From: Diabrotica undecimpunctata
Taxonomy: Eukaryota; Arthropoda; Insecta; Coleoptera; Chrysomelidae
Reading direction: 5' to 3'
Assembly: GCF_040954645.1 (NCBI RefSeq)
Contig: NC_092811.1
Location: 82,779,063-82,843,062 of the forward strand
Length of the DNA: 64,000 bases
Shown: in pieces, positions 20,186-31,496 of the stretch
Layout: every line of letters begins with the position of its first letter
Position numbering within the stretch: position 1 is the stretch's first letter
The notes under the pieces: generated by a model
Told to the model about the DNA's origin: nothing
The model's input: the letters and a program-made list of their open reading frames with translations, nothing else
Database searches by the model: none
Program-made: the position numbers and the translations under genes

Positions 20186-21250
20186 AATAATAAACTACAA
20201 AAAGCCTTTGACTCCGTACTGCATGAATGGCTTGTAGATATATTGAGATTATATAAAGTCGATGACAATATAGTGACCTTTTAAAAACAGAATGATAGAT
20301 TGAAAGACTGAAATTTACTTCCAAATACCTGTTAAAAACAATATCAAAACAGAACATATCGCAATTAACCTATTCTAAGGAGTCCATCACCAGGGAAAGA
20401 TCCAAGGAAAGACAAGCATAGGGAGGCGTAGAATGTCACGGCTGCGCAACCTGAGAGAGTGGTACGGATGTACATACATCAAATGAACTTTTCAGAGCAG
20501 CCGTCTCAAAAGTCCGAATAGCTATGATGATTGCCGACCTCCGCCGCGGAGATGAAACTTGAAGAAGAAGAAGAAGAGTCCATTGTAATTCTTCCTAGCG
20601 ATGAACAATATTTTAGCTATTGAACTCCACTCTGCTAGTATTAAAAACAACGATACTGTAGTAGCGAAATGATATCAGTATGCACTTTGGACTAGACAAG
20701 TGCCGTATACTATAGTCAAGGGAAGCATCCAGGCTATGGGTGAAAATGACATGTATAAATATCTTTATACATGGGAATACTTTATCTGGGAATAAAACAA
20801 GCGCGAAAAATTAACCATAAACGAAGGCTAAAACAGCTGCTTTGTTCACATCTTAATGGTAAAAATTTGTTTACGGCACTAAACGCCTACGCATTATTAA
20901 GTAGACTAAAACGGATATAGAATCTCTTCAACGAAAAGAACGAACACTTTTCACAAAGGAACAAAAACGCCATCCTCAAAGAGCGGTAGTAAGAACGACA
21001 TTACCAAGGAAAATGGAAAGTATTTAGACAGTACCTATTATTCTCCCTACTACTAGTGAAAATGAAAAATCTCCCAAGAAAACCTCTTAAAAAATAAAAA
21101 AAAACGCTTGGTCTGAGAAAGAACATCTGTATAAGACCATGTAGTACTTCTCTACTGTACTTCTCTTGACGTCCTGATGCGTGCGAAAATTTTTGAGAGT
21201 TACTCCAACTTATTAACTCACCTAGGGCTCGATAACACGAAAAGAGCCCC
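20186..21250 (+). pseudogene. R4-like LINE fragment, heavily deleted
   Basis: The plus strand starts in RT motif A (KKAFDSVLHEWLVDILRLYK), matching the minus-strand copy at 37867-37995. After a small LINE insertion (20388-20576) it continues through the stretch matching GDSLSPLWFCLAMNP of the other copy, then MHFGLDK-like sequence (about 20685), ENDMYKYL (about 20742), and the QLLCSHLNGKNLFTALNAYA region (about 20830). The end (about 21110-21210) matches the EHLYKTM block of the restriction-like endonuclease C-terminus. Stops are frequent. It is useful mainly as an aligned second copy for the element at 36030-37995. Confidence 0.7.
20388..20576 (+). mobile_element. 189-bp LINE 3' end with 7-bp TSD and GAA tail
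   Basis: The insert encodes the C-terminus seen at 53411-53749 (GRRRMSRLRNLREWYGC; FRAAVSKVRIAMMIADLR) and ends in GAAGAAGAAGAAG. AGTCCAT occurs at 20381-20387 and again at 20577-20583, flanking it exactly. Removing the insert restores alignment of the surrounding R4-like sequence with its other copy. This is a clean, extremely 5'-truncated retrotransposition. Confidence 0.9.
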
Positions 21251-21734
21251 ATTCTAGCTCATTCCTTTTGATGCCGTAGGAACATAAGTGAAACCAAAAC
21301 TGACTTATAATTTATGTTTAAGTTCTCTGCTTAGGGATCGCTAGGACACGTTTAGAGTCGGCACTGAATATGAAAACATGTGGGACCTCAGTATCAAGGT
21401 GTTATAAAGGCGAGCCGCTGTCATACAGTTAGCTATAGCCTAACAATAACAAGAGTTCCACTCGCTGAATGTGCTGCATTAAAACATTAGCTATCAAGCG
21501 CTTACTAAAACAGGACGACAGGGACAGCGCATGAAATTAACTGAGTTCATGAACAAAAATATTTTGCGCTTCTATTTCAAAGTAACAAATCTCGGTGAAG
21601 AAACTTCAGACTAGAAACAAGATTGGCTATTGACAACATCTATTTGTAATGTCTAGATAATTTAAATAGACGATAAAACAATAATTTTAGGTTTAGAATA
21701 GGTATTTCATACAATAGATAATAGTAATTTTAAT
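21251..21734. other. No feature recognised
   Basis: Mixed-composition sequence with a few short inverted words. Nothing assignable. Confidence 0.4.
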
Positions 21735-24700
21735 GTCTCTCAAACATTCTTTTAAAATAAGTCAGTGGAACGCTAGATCTGCGGTTGCCAATAAAGGCAG
21801 CTTAACGAATTATTCAAACAAAGAAAAAATAGACATTCTTCTTCTCAGTGAAACATGGTTAAAAAAAATTGCAATATCGATTTAATAGTTACAATATTGT
21901 CATTAATTCATAATTCAATTTCTTTTAGTGAATTAAAATTAAACTGTAATAATATTTGTAATAATAAAATAAGAATATTCAAGTTTGTGGTACAAAGATT
22001 AAATACGAAAAAAGTGAATTATTCATATTATCTATATACAGATCGCCTAAAAGTAAAAGCACAGTAGATGATTGGACGAATATTTTCTCGGAAGTAAGTA
22101 AACCAGCAATTAAAGATGGAGACTTCAAAGCTCATCATACAATCTGGGGATCAAATTTTAATGACGTAGTTGGAAAACAACTTATAACAGCTGCAGATGA
22201 ATAACGGTCAACCAACTATTCTTACCCGACTTTATCAAAATATTTCAGCCATCGATGTAACTTTTGCCTCGCCTGAACTAATTAGTAAAATAATCTCTCC
22301 GTCTATCCAGATACTTTAGGCTCAAACCATTTTATCATCAAGAGAAAGAATTTTTTGATCAAATAACACCACCATCTGTCATACCACAAGAAATTACCAT
22401 ACATTTTACAAATAACGAAAAGGAATTTTTACTAGAACCATTTAATATTACTGAACTAGAGTATGCACTCCAAAACAGAAATAATTCAAGTCCAGGATTG
22501 GATAATATTAAATATCCTATGATTCAGTTTCTTCCAAAAATTGCTAAACTATTTTTATTGGATATATTTAATGACATAATTATCAATAATTCAGTTATTT
22601 ATGAATTTAAAGATGTAATTATTATTCCTATTCTCAAACCAAGTAAAAATCCCAATTTATCCGAGTCATACAGACCCATTTCCCTGATGTCTCGTTTACT
22701 AAAAACATTAGAACGAATGATCAAACATAGACTGGAATGGTGGTTAGATAAGAAGAAATTACTTCCAGACCTTCAATTTGGATACAAAAGAGAATGTGGT
22801 ACTATAGGTGCTCTTGCTACATTAGTAACGAACATTCAGGATACATTTTCCAATAATACATATCTACCTACAATATGCTTGGACATAGAAGGTGCTTATA
22901 ATAACGTTTGTCTTCACATCCTTATGGAAAATATGATTAGAAATTTTCGTATACCAGCTGCATTAGTAAAAACCAGTCTCAACTTTTACACTTGCAGAAA
23001 AATGTATTTAAGATCAAATAACAATAAACTTATAGGTCCTCGATATAACTACCTAGGACTTCCACAACTGTCAGTTTTGAGCCCTTTATTATTTAATCTA
23101 TATACATCTGATTTGCACAATGTCTCTATAGTAAATAACAGTTGTAATATAATACAATACGCTGATGAATTTTTTATATATATTTTTTTATATATATTCA
23201 TCTTCCAAAACATACGATAAGTGCATATAAATTTTGGGAAAAATGAACGACTTCTCCAATGGCTGCTTTAAAGAAAATAAGTTCGAAATAGCACCAAGTA
23301 AATCTAGTATATGTATTTTCACGAGGTATAATCTCCCAAAAATAGCCAATGTATAACGATAAGACTACCAAAGAGAATTGAAGTACTATTATAAAAATAA
23401 TACCTCAATCAACCATGGGAGCTTATCGCCTATGCCTTGCCTAGCTCAGTATGTCAAGTGTGAGTTCGTCTTATATTAAACTAGGGATTGAACCTGAACT
23501 CTTAGCTGATAGCAAATAAGACAAATTTCAACCAGAAATATTTATTAAAAAGAATAAAAAAACAATAATCAACCCTGCCAAACAATAATTAGTGCTACTT
23601 ATTACTTTGATGGGGTGCTTGTGTGTTGTAGATGTTAGGTCCTCCAATGGTCCGAACAGGCCTAAGAACTAGGCCTCCGAACAGTCGGGAATATAATTTC
23701 TGTTCTTCAATTAAATACTTAGGGATAATTCTTGACCGTAAATTAACTTGAAAGTTACACATTGACTTCACGTTAAATGGATGTAATAAGGGACCAAATT
23801 TCCTTAAAGCACTTTATAAAACTTGGTGGGGAGCCGATGTAGAAACTGTGTTACTTTTTTATCGATCGTACATAAGATAAATCATAGATTATGGATGTGT
23901 TTTGTGTGGTTCAGCAGCTAAGTATATCCTGGGGAATATATACGTGTTTCAAAATACAATATTACGTATTTGCCTAGGTACTATGAAATCAACTACAACC
24001 AATTCGTTGTATGTTGAAGCACTAGAATTTTCACTCAAATATGGAAGAGAATATCTTAGTCCAAAAATTTCTGATTACTATTCGTCATAGAAACCTCTCT
24101 CTTTACTGCAGTATTAGCAAACTTAATAATGCAGATTTAACAAATAAATATTGGATCCACAAAAACTCTCCTCCACTTCGTGATGCTTTTAGAAATCTCT
24201 CAAATTGCGATTACACCAACTCATACACATATGATAATTCAAACTTTGAAAAATTTTATGCTTTTTTGCAAAGTATTACGGTAATTAAACTAAGGTACCA
24301 TGTAAATACTGCAATCAGCTACAATATTTTAAGGAATTTGTTAGAAAACTGGCCAGCATCAACAGTTATTTATACAGATGCATCAAAGTCTTCTCTTGGC
24401 ACTGGATGCGCTTTTTACATACCTTGAAAAAAGTATAGAAAACGTGTGTAGTCTAGATCATAATTTTTTAATTTTTTTGCTAAATCCATAGCAATTTATG
24501 AAGCATTAAAGTATTTTAAGAATTCCAATAACAACTCCGCAATAATTGCATCTGATTCTTTGTCGGTTCTTATAGCCATTGGGACTATATCTTTTCCTAG
24601 CAAAAGCACAAATATTTACATCCTTCTAATCAAAAAAATTATTTTTGAATTACATCAGGAACAAAGAACAGTTATATTTTTGTGGATTAAAGCTCACATA

Positions 24701-24767
24701 GGGCTTGAGCATAATAAGTATGTAGATATATTAGCTAAGAACGCCATAGATTCTGGTGCGAAAACAG

Positions 24768-24770
<3 letters not shown>
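21735..24770 (+). pseudogene. I-like LINE ORF2: endonuclease, RT, RNase H
   Basis: The APE endonuclease begins at about 21735 (FKISQWNARSAV; IDILLLSETW) and continues in pieces (GDFKAHHTIWGSNF; ITAADE). RT, 22498-23220: YRPISLMSRLLKTLERMIK, QFGYKRECGTIGAL, CLDIEGAYNNV (motif A), GLPQLSVLSPLLFNLYTSDL (motif B), QYADEFF (motif C, second catalytic D replaced by E). After an inserted stretch (about 23390-23690) the thumb resumes: IKYLGIILDRKLT, IIDYGCVLCGSAA, ICLGTMKSTTTNSLYVEAL. RNase H, 24360-24770: VIYTDASKSSLGTG, SIAIYEALKYF, IIASDSLSVLIA, IKAHIGLEHNKYVDILAKNA, so D, E, D and the last region are all present. The C-terminal zinc motif lies at 31780-31910, beyond the nested LTR element. Multiple stops. 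Confidence 0.85.
23390..23690. other. Probable small insertion within the I-like LINE RT
   Basis: RT/thumb homology is lost near 23390 and returns at 23700 (CSSIKYLGIILD). The gap is more GC-balanced than its flanks and includes an AGGCCT-containing imperfect palindrome near 23660-23690. Identity unknown. Confidence 0.4.

Positions 24771-24771
<1 letters not shown>

Positions 24772-24845
<74 letters not shown>
24772..24845. repeat. (TA)n microsatellite, left of LTR element
   Basis: About 74 bp of pure TA, continuing as 31442-31491 on the other side of the LTR element. Together they formed one tract of about 120 bp before the insertion. Confidence 0.95.
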
Positions 24846-24849
<4 letters not shown>

Positions 24850-26271
24850 ATGATGTGTTGTTTGTTTGAATGATGAGCAATGAGTATTTTTAATAATATA
24901 GGGTTTTTATCGCGGTTCTCAAAGAATTAGTTTGTAAGTACTTTTTTAAACTATCTTTATTATAACTATTATGAAACACACATATATATCTAACCTAGCC
25001 AATGTAAATTTAAAATAAACTATCTTTAAATTGATATTCTTATAAAACTAATTAAATTCTATAGACAATGTAAAATTTAAACAAACTATCTTCAAAATTG
25101 AAATTGTTATGACATTAACTAAATTATATTAACAAAATTTTGTACCTTTCTTTCACTGAATGCCTAAATGAACTGTTTTCCACTATATAGATTCTAATCA
25201 CCACTGAATGTCTTCGTACTTCGGTTATCCTTGTTTTTGTGAAATTACATTTTCCAATTATCAGCTTCTACCAATTTAAGATATATTTTTCTTCACCAGC
25301 ATTTATAAACCACCAAACAAACCAGCAAAACAGCATTTATATTTATTCTTCTTTTCAATATACCAATATCCAATTATTATAAGTTGATTTATACTAATCT
25401 CCAATCATAATATAATTTTAATTTCTTACAATATTCTTCTAATATACTTTTTTAATCTTTAATAATTATTTGTGTATCATTATAAATGTGCATTAAAATA
25501 TATGCATAATTTTTAATCTTCATTTAACTCACTATATTAAACAATTGGACTATTTGTAACTGATTGACTAATTGAATGGACTGGACGGACTTTCTTACTA
25601 AACTGCTTGACTGACTTACTAAAACTGTGAACAATTGACTTCACTAACTAAATGTGTCTATCTTCTACTAACTTTCATAATAAACTGGCCATCTTGAATC
25701 CAAATCACGGGTATTTATATCTTTTCAATCTTCCAGAACCATCTGGTAAGAAATCATGTTCGATTTAGTTCTATTTCTTCTATATGGATGTTCTCGAAAA
25801 AAGTATCTATTCGATCCACCGACATAATCATTATTCCAGAATGTTCCAACATAAACACAGGTCAAATTCTGCATTCTGGAGAATTCGTTAATGTTCTATT
25901 GATAATTTTGTGACATTTAGGCTTTTCAGATCAGAATAAACATTTAAATCATTAAATATATATAAATTAAACATTTTAAACTAACATTATTATTATAACC
26001 CCACTTTATATTCCTAAAAATTCTTAATTTCTGTCAGTCACTTACTGTATAGTTGGTTGCCTATGCACATGGCTCACTTAAATATATTTACAACATTAAA
26101 ATACAACTTTTTACAATTATTATATGCTAATTTCTTAAAAATGCCCTCACATAAATAATTTTTATAAAATTCTCTAGTATATAACTTATTTAAAATAATC
26201 AAATACTTTTTTATATCTAATATTATGTAGTATATAACTTATAAATTAATTTTTTAAACAATATCATTTCA
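24846..26271 (-). repeat. 3' LTR (1426 bp)
   Basis: Identical in length to the 5' LTR; plus-strand ends TGTTATGATG and ATCATTTCA. Observed differences from 30016-31441 are near 25249, 25316, 25460 and 26034. Confidence 0.95.
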
Positions 26272-26776
26272 ACACCCCAAAATTAAATTTAAAATAAATA
26301 ATTTACTTATTATTTTTTTAAATATTAATTTTCTTATCCACATACCTTAGTAATTATAATAAATGAAATAATTTAATTTCCTATTTTAATTGTTCTATCA
26401 AATACATCCCTGTTCGCTGTCTATGTCAAAGCAGAGAACAACGGAGCACAGTTAGGCTATTCTATGGTCAAACTGTCATGTCAAATGGAGCAATTGAAAA
26501 TGGAGGCTATCAGAAAATAAAATATAACCTTAATTAAAAATATAATCTATATTGTGTTCTGTTTATTTATAGACAAAATCTCGGAATTATTTCCATTCAA
26601 CAGGCTTTCATCCATATGAATTGGTAAGTTTTACACTTTTTATAAAGACATTTACACAATCAATTCTGTATCTAACCCCAAATTATGATTTTTAGGGTAC
26701 CAAACAATTTCCATATGTACAAAATTCAACAAGTATGATGTCAAATTTATTCACAACAATGAAATCTACCATCTAT
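26272..26776. other. Internal region between 3' LTR and truncated pol
   Basis: Holds the polypurine tract and about 480 bp of AT-rich DNA where RNase H and integrase should be. A short plus-strand peptide NYFHSTGFHPYELV (about 26590-26630), followed by a GTAAGT-like word, resembles the end of a Gypsy integrase core but lies on the wrong strand for this element. Confidence 0.5.
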
Positions 26777-28287
26777 TTAACAAATCAAGTCTATTGAATA
26801 AAATGGATATATCAGTAAGCTGTTAGTGTTAAGTTTATAACCTAGATATATCACTACTTTTTGAAAAAATGTACATTTTTCTTGATTTATTTTTAGTCCA
26901 ACTTTGTCTAATCTATTGATTATAATTTTTAGGTGTTTCTCATGATCTTCAGCAGTTTTAGAAAAAATGAATATATCATCAATGTAGTGAATTACAAAAT
27001 GTTCATATTGATCCAAAATATCATGAAGACATCTACATAGAGCACTGCAAGATGATTGAAGTCCAAATGGTACTACTTTGAATTGATATACTACTCCATC
27101 TATCTGAAATCCTGTATACTGTCTACTTTTTCTTTCTAGAGGTATTAACCAGAAACTATGCTGTAAATCGATTTTAGTGAAAAATGACATTCCTGTAATT
27201 CTTCCTAGTATTCCATCTATACTCATTGGTGCTTCAAATTGCTTTTCAGTAATCTTGTTAATATTCCTTGCATCCAAACATAACCTGATTTCACCTGATC
27301 TTTTACGTACTACTACTATAGGGTTGATAAAACGTGTATCTGCCTTCTCAATGATTCCATCTTCTAACATATTATTAATTGTTCTATTTACTTCTTCTCT
27401 GTATTTATATGGTATTGGGTATGATTTTGTTTTAAAATATTTTTCTTCTTTAACTTTTATACTATGGATATAATTTTGTGCAATTCTATTTTCTTTATTG
27501 ACAAGTCCCTTGTGTTGCTGCAATATGGAAACGACTATTGATTTATATTCTTCAGGGCAGTTAACTTTTATCACATCTTCTTCTTTACAAATAAAATTAT
27601 TCTTCATTATGTACTCATTATTCCTTGCTTCCAATTTTACGCACTCCACCTCGTAGGCATCCATCTGCTTAAAATTTCCATTCCTTAAATATTCACTACA
27701 ATAATTATTCTTTACATTCTTTTGGGACATTTCCCTATCATCAAAATACATTTCTTCTTCATAAACATCATTATTTTCTTTTAATAATATCCTATCAACT
27801 CTTATTCCTTCTTCCACCTCATCTTTCTGCATAAATTTAATTATTTGCCCTTCCAAAGTTACCATTTTTTCTTCAAAATCTATCTTTACTTTCTTCTTTT
27901 CCAATTCATCATTTCCCATTAATATATCAACACATAAATCCTTGACAATAAATCCTTGCATATTAATTTCTTTATTAAGAATATTAATTTTAAAATTGGC
28001 TAGTTTATCAATTTCACCCAACTTCTTATTATTTGCACCAACAATTTTAATTTTTGGAATCTTTATTATATCTGATAGTTTTAATGTATTAAAAATAAAA
28101 TTCTCCGAGACTAAAGTACTTTCTGAACCAGTATCTATCATAATTTTAATGATTTTATTTTTGGCCAAAGCATTTATATAAATTAAATTAATAGATTCAA
28201 TAATTTTATCTTCATCTAAAGAAATAAATTCAGAAGGTTTTTCATAATAGCAATGGCCTAACTTGTAATTCAGAAAGTTTACTGAAC
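26777..28287 (-). CDS. pol: Pol (protease and partial RT), C-terminally truncated
   Basis: Open frame from about 28287 (entered by -1 frameshift; first internal ATG at 28168) to 26777. The protease site is IKIMIDTGSESTLVSENF (D-T-G, about 11 residues after the internal Met). RT follows: KSYPIPYKYREEVNRTI, VVVRKRSGEIRLCLDARNIN, SFFTKIDLQHSFWLIPLE (motif A), VVPFGLQSSCSALCRCLHDI, and HYIDDIFIFSKTAEDHEKHL (Y-I-D-D catalytic box). It breaks at VIYLGYKLNT, just after the RT palm, and ends in an unrelated tail (SLLIYPFYSIDLIC). RNase H, tether and integrase are absent. Protease and palm residues are intact, so the loss looks like one deletion, not slow decay. In full-length relatives this polyprotein matures to protease, RT/RNase H and integrase. 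Confidence 0.9.
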
Positions 28288-29871
28288 AAAATTTTGATTA
28301 TTAGAATTGTCAGATTGTATCTGACCACTTGGATCTGATGTCCTATGTCTTTCCCTACTATGACTTCTATTCACATTTTCTTGTCTTGTACTAATTCGTT
28401 CCCTGTCTTCGCAGCTTCTATTCCTTCGTACACAATTTACCTGTCTGTTATAGTTAGGTCGCTCTGTATTTCTTCTATTGTTAAAATCTTGTCTATTATT
28501 ATTAGTACTGTTATTAAAATGTTGTCTATTATAATTACTGTTATTAGTATTAAAATTTTGTAAATTATTACCATATCTATAATTATTATATGATTGTCTA
28601 TATTGTTGATTATCATTTTTATTATATTGAAAGTTATTATTGTTTTTTCTGTTGTTATTATTACTTGTCATATTGCCTCTTTGTATTCTTTGAATAAAAC
28701 TAATAAAACTATCTATTGTTTGAATATTTTGTACAGTTACGGTTTGCACAACATCAGCGTCAAAATGTCTAGATACATTTAAGACTGTTTCATCCTCTCT
28801 AAGTGGTGGTTCTAAATATTTTGCAACTGTTATCAGTTTCAATGCATAATCTACCATATTTGATTTTAAATTGTGATTATACTTTCCAAAATATAGAATT
28901 TCTCTAAACTTGGCTTGCTCTAATTCACCCCAATAATAATTTAAAAATTTATTTTCAAATGTTTGAAAATTATCTAAATCATTTTCAATACTAGCAAACC
29001 AAGTTGCTGCATTGTCATTTAATGTCATTCTAATATAATCTTTAATATCATTAATATTATTCACGAATCTTAATTTATGTTTCAAACTATTTATGTATAC
29101 TCTAGGATGCAAATTTTTTATATTACCAGTGAATTTAATCCCAGTCTCATTTGTTAAATTTAAGTAAGGTCTCCCTATGTCTCTCATTTGTGAAATATCA
29201 TTTATTCTCTGTTCCACATTTCTTATTTGATTACTATTTATTTGGATATTTTGTTGTATATCGTCTAATTTTTCTTCTGCGTTTCTCCTGTCTTCGTTAA
29301 TTTTTACTTCTAAGTTACATTTCTGCAACTCTATTTTCTGTTCTATATCTATCTTATTATCTTGAATAATCCTCTTTACTTCTGTCCTCTCATTGTCTAT
29401 CCTTTTCTTGTAGTCATTCCGTATACTTTTTATTTCATTTGCTACTTTTTTCTCTGCAGCTTCAAGTTTTTTATCCATTTGTTTTTCCATTTGTTTTACA
29501 ATTTTATTATTATTATCTTCTATTTTCTTTTCTAATTTTCTATAATTCTCTTCCAATTTCTGTTCCTTTTTTTTCATGTCTTCTTTGACTTCTTGTGAAT
29601 TCTGTTCCATTTTTTGTTCTATTTTTTTCATGTCTTCTTTGACTTCTTTTGAATTCTCTTCCATTTTTTTCGTATTCTCTTCTATTGTCTTGTTCATCTG
29701 CATCATTAATGACATCAAAGCTGCCATATTGACATTTTCCTCTCTTTCTGGATTCATTTCTGCAGTATCTTGTGGAACTTGAACTAAACTCTCCTCTTGT
29801 GTAGGTTGTGTTTCTACTTCCACATCTTCTTCATTCTTTTTGCTTCTTGTACCTTTCTTTCCTTGAGACAT
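28279..29871 (-). CDS. gag: Gag polyprotein
   Basis: An intact 530-residue frame from ATG at 29869-29871 (MSQGKKGTRSKKNEEDVEVE) to TAA at 28279. Residues about 50-230 form a long Lys/Glu-rich coiled coil (repeats of NSQEVKEDMKKIEQKMEQ type). Residues about 240-390 are a retrotransposon capsid-like domain (HPRVYINSLKHKLRFV; ATWFASIENDLDNFQTFENK; YYWGELEQAKF). The C-terminus is Asn/Arg-rich (NNNNRKNNNNFQYNKND). No CCHC zinc knuckle is present; RNA binding would rest on the basic Arg/Asn tail. Ends NQNFVQ at the frameshift site. It packages element RNA into particles in the cytoplasm (family knowledge). Confidence 0.9.
   Translation of the reverse strand: MSQGKKGTRSKKNEEDVEVETQPTQEESLVQVPQDTAEMNPEREENVNMAALMSLMMQMNKTIEENTKKMEENSKEVKEDMKKIEQKMEQNSQEVKEDMKKKEQKLEENYRKLEKKIEDNNNKIVKQMEKQMDKKLEAAEKKVANEIKSIRNDYKKRIDNERTEVKRIIQDNKIDIEQKIELQKCNLEVKINEDRRNAEEKLDDIQQNIQINSNQIRNVEQRINDISQMRDIGRPYLNLTNETGIKFTGNIKNLHPRVYINSLKHKLRFVNNINDIKDYIRMTLNDNAATWFASIENDLDNFQTFENKFLNYYWGELEQAKFREILYFGKYNHNLKSNMVDYALKLITVAKYLEPPLREDETVLNVSRHFDADVVQTVTVQNIQTIDSFISFIQRIQRGNMTSNNNNRKNNNNFQYNKNDNQQYRQSYNNYRYGNNLQNFNTNNSNYNRQHFNNSTNNNRQDFNNRRNTERPNYNRQVNCVRRNRSCEDRERISTRQENVNRSHSRERHRTSDPSGQIQSDNSNNQNFVQ
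28288..28294 (-). promoter_or_regulatory. -1 ribosomal frameshift heptamer A_AAT_TTT
   Basis: In the gag frame the codons CAA AAT TTT GTT CAG TAA contain the slippery sequence AAATTTT (pattern XXXYYYZ) three codons before the stop. A -1 slip gives TGT TCA GTA AAC, which is exactly the open pol frame; upstream of the site that frame is closed by TAA TAA. This is the expected way to make Gag-Pol. Confidence 0.75.
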
Positions 29872-29994
29872 TTTGAGACTTTACTTGTTCAAATATAATT
29901 AAAAATAAATTCTATAATTTTTGCTTTCTAATGAAAATTAATTTAATTATATGAGAGCACTTATCTTCCCAAACTAATTCTTTTAAATAGAGAG

Positions 29995-30012
29995 CCACCG
30001 CGTTGGGTGCCA
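29995..30012 (-). other. Primer-binding site of the LTR element
   Basis: Three bases after the 5' LTR end (CA) the minus strand reads TGGCACCCAACGCGGTGG. It begins with TGG, as expected for pairing with a tRNA 3' CCA, and resembles lysine-type sites with a few changes. Confidence 0.7.
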
Positions 30013-30015
30013 AAT

Positions 30016-31439
30016 TGTTATGATGTGTTGTTTGTTTGAATGATGAGCAATGAGTATTTTTAATAATATAGGGTTTTTATCGCGGTTCTCAAAGAATTAG
30101 TTTGTAAGTACTTTTTTAAACTATCTTTATTATAACTATTATGAAACACACATATATATCTAACCTAGCCAATGTAAATTTAAAATAAACTATCTTTAAA
30201 TTGATATTCTTATAAAACTAATTAAATTCTATAGACAATGTAAAATTTAAACAAACTATCTTCAAAATTGAAATTGTTATGACATTAACTAAATTATATT
30301 AACAAAATTTTGTACCTTTCTTTCACTGAATGCCTAAATGAACTGTTTTCCACTATATAGATTCTAATCACCACTGAATGTCTTCGTACTTCGGTTATCC
30401 TTGTTTTTGTGAAATTACTTTTTCCAATTATCAGCTTCTACCAATTTAAGATATATTTTTCTTCACCAGCATTTATAAACCACCAAGCAAACCAGCAAAA
30501 CAGCATTTATATTTATTCTTCTTTTCAATATACCAATATCCAATTATTATAAGTTGATTTATACTAATCTCCAATCATAATATAATTTTAATTTCTTACA
30601 ATATTCTTCTAATATACTTTTTTAATCTTCAATAATTATTTGTGTATCATTATAAATGTGCATTAAAATATATGCATAATTTTTAATCTTCATTTAACTC
30701 ACTATATTAAACAATTGGACTATTTGTAACTGATTGACTAATTGAATGGACTGGACGGACTTTCTTACTAAACTGCTTGACTGACTTACTAAAACTGTGA
30801 ACAATTGACTTCACTAACTAAATGTGTCTATCTTCTACTAACTTTCATAATAAACTGGCCATCTTGAATCCAAATCACGGGTATTTATATCTTTTCAATC
30901 TTCCAGAACCATCTGGTAAGAAATCATGTTCGATTTAGTTCTATTTCTTCTATATGGATGTTCTCGAAAAAAGTATCTATTCGATCCACCGACATAATCA
31001 TTATTCCAGAATGTTCCAACATAAACACAGGTCAAATTCTGCATTCTGGAGAATTCGTTAATGTTCTATTGATAATTTTGTGACATTTAGGCTTTTCAGA
31101 TCAGAATAAACATTTAAATCATTAAATATATATAAATTAAACATTTTAAACTAACATTATTATTATAACCCCACTTTATATTCCTAAAAATTCCTAATTT
31201 CTGTCAGTCACTTACTGTATAGTTGGTTGCCTATGCACATGGCTCACTTAAATATATTTACAACATTAAAATACAACTTTTTACAATTATTATATGCTAA
31301 TTTCTTAAAAATGCCCTCACATAAATAATTTTTATAAAATTCTCTAGTATATAACTTATTTAAAATAATCAAATACTTTTTTATATCTAATATTATGTAG
31401 TATATAACTTATAAATTAATTTTTTAAACAATATCATTT

Positions 31440-31441
<2 letters not shown>
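30016..31441 (-). repeat. 5' LTR (1426 bp)
   Basis: Matches 24846-26271 at an offset of exactly 5170 bp throughout. Confidence 0.95.

Positions 31442-31491
<50 letters not shown>
31442..31491. repeat. (TA)n microsatellite, right of LTR element
   Basis: Continuation of 24772-24845, split by the LTR element. Confidence 0.95.

Positions 31492-31496
<5 letters not shown>

Larger units (their letters stand above)
24846..31441 (-). mobile_element. Ty3/Gypsy-type LTR retrotransposon, young, pol-truncated
   Basis: A complete LTR-to-LTR unit on the minus strand. The 1426-bp LTRs (24846-26271, 30016-31441) have no length difference and about four substitutions. Termini are TG...CA in element orientation. 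Primer-binding site at about 29995-30012, gag 28279-29871, pol in the -1 frame from about 28287 to 26777. A G-rich polypurine-type tract (TTTTGGGGTGT) abuts the 3' LTR at 26272. ATAT (24842-24845 and 31442-31445) is a plausible 4-bp TSD, but ambiguous inside a TA tract. RNase H and integrase are missing, so it is non-autonomous. Confidence 0.93.

Noticed and set aside
23425..23500. tRNA-like words (TAGCTCAGT and the complement of GGTTCAATCCC) suggesting a SINE or tRNA
   Set aside because: The A-box-like word is on the plus strand and the B-box-like word on the minus strand, so they cannot belong to one tRNA-derived promoter; no cloverleaf can be drawn.
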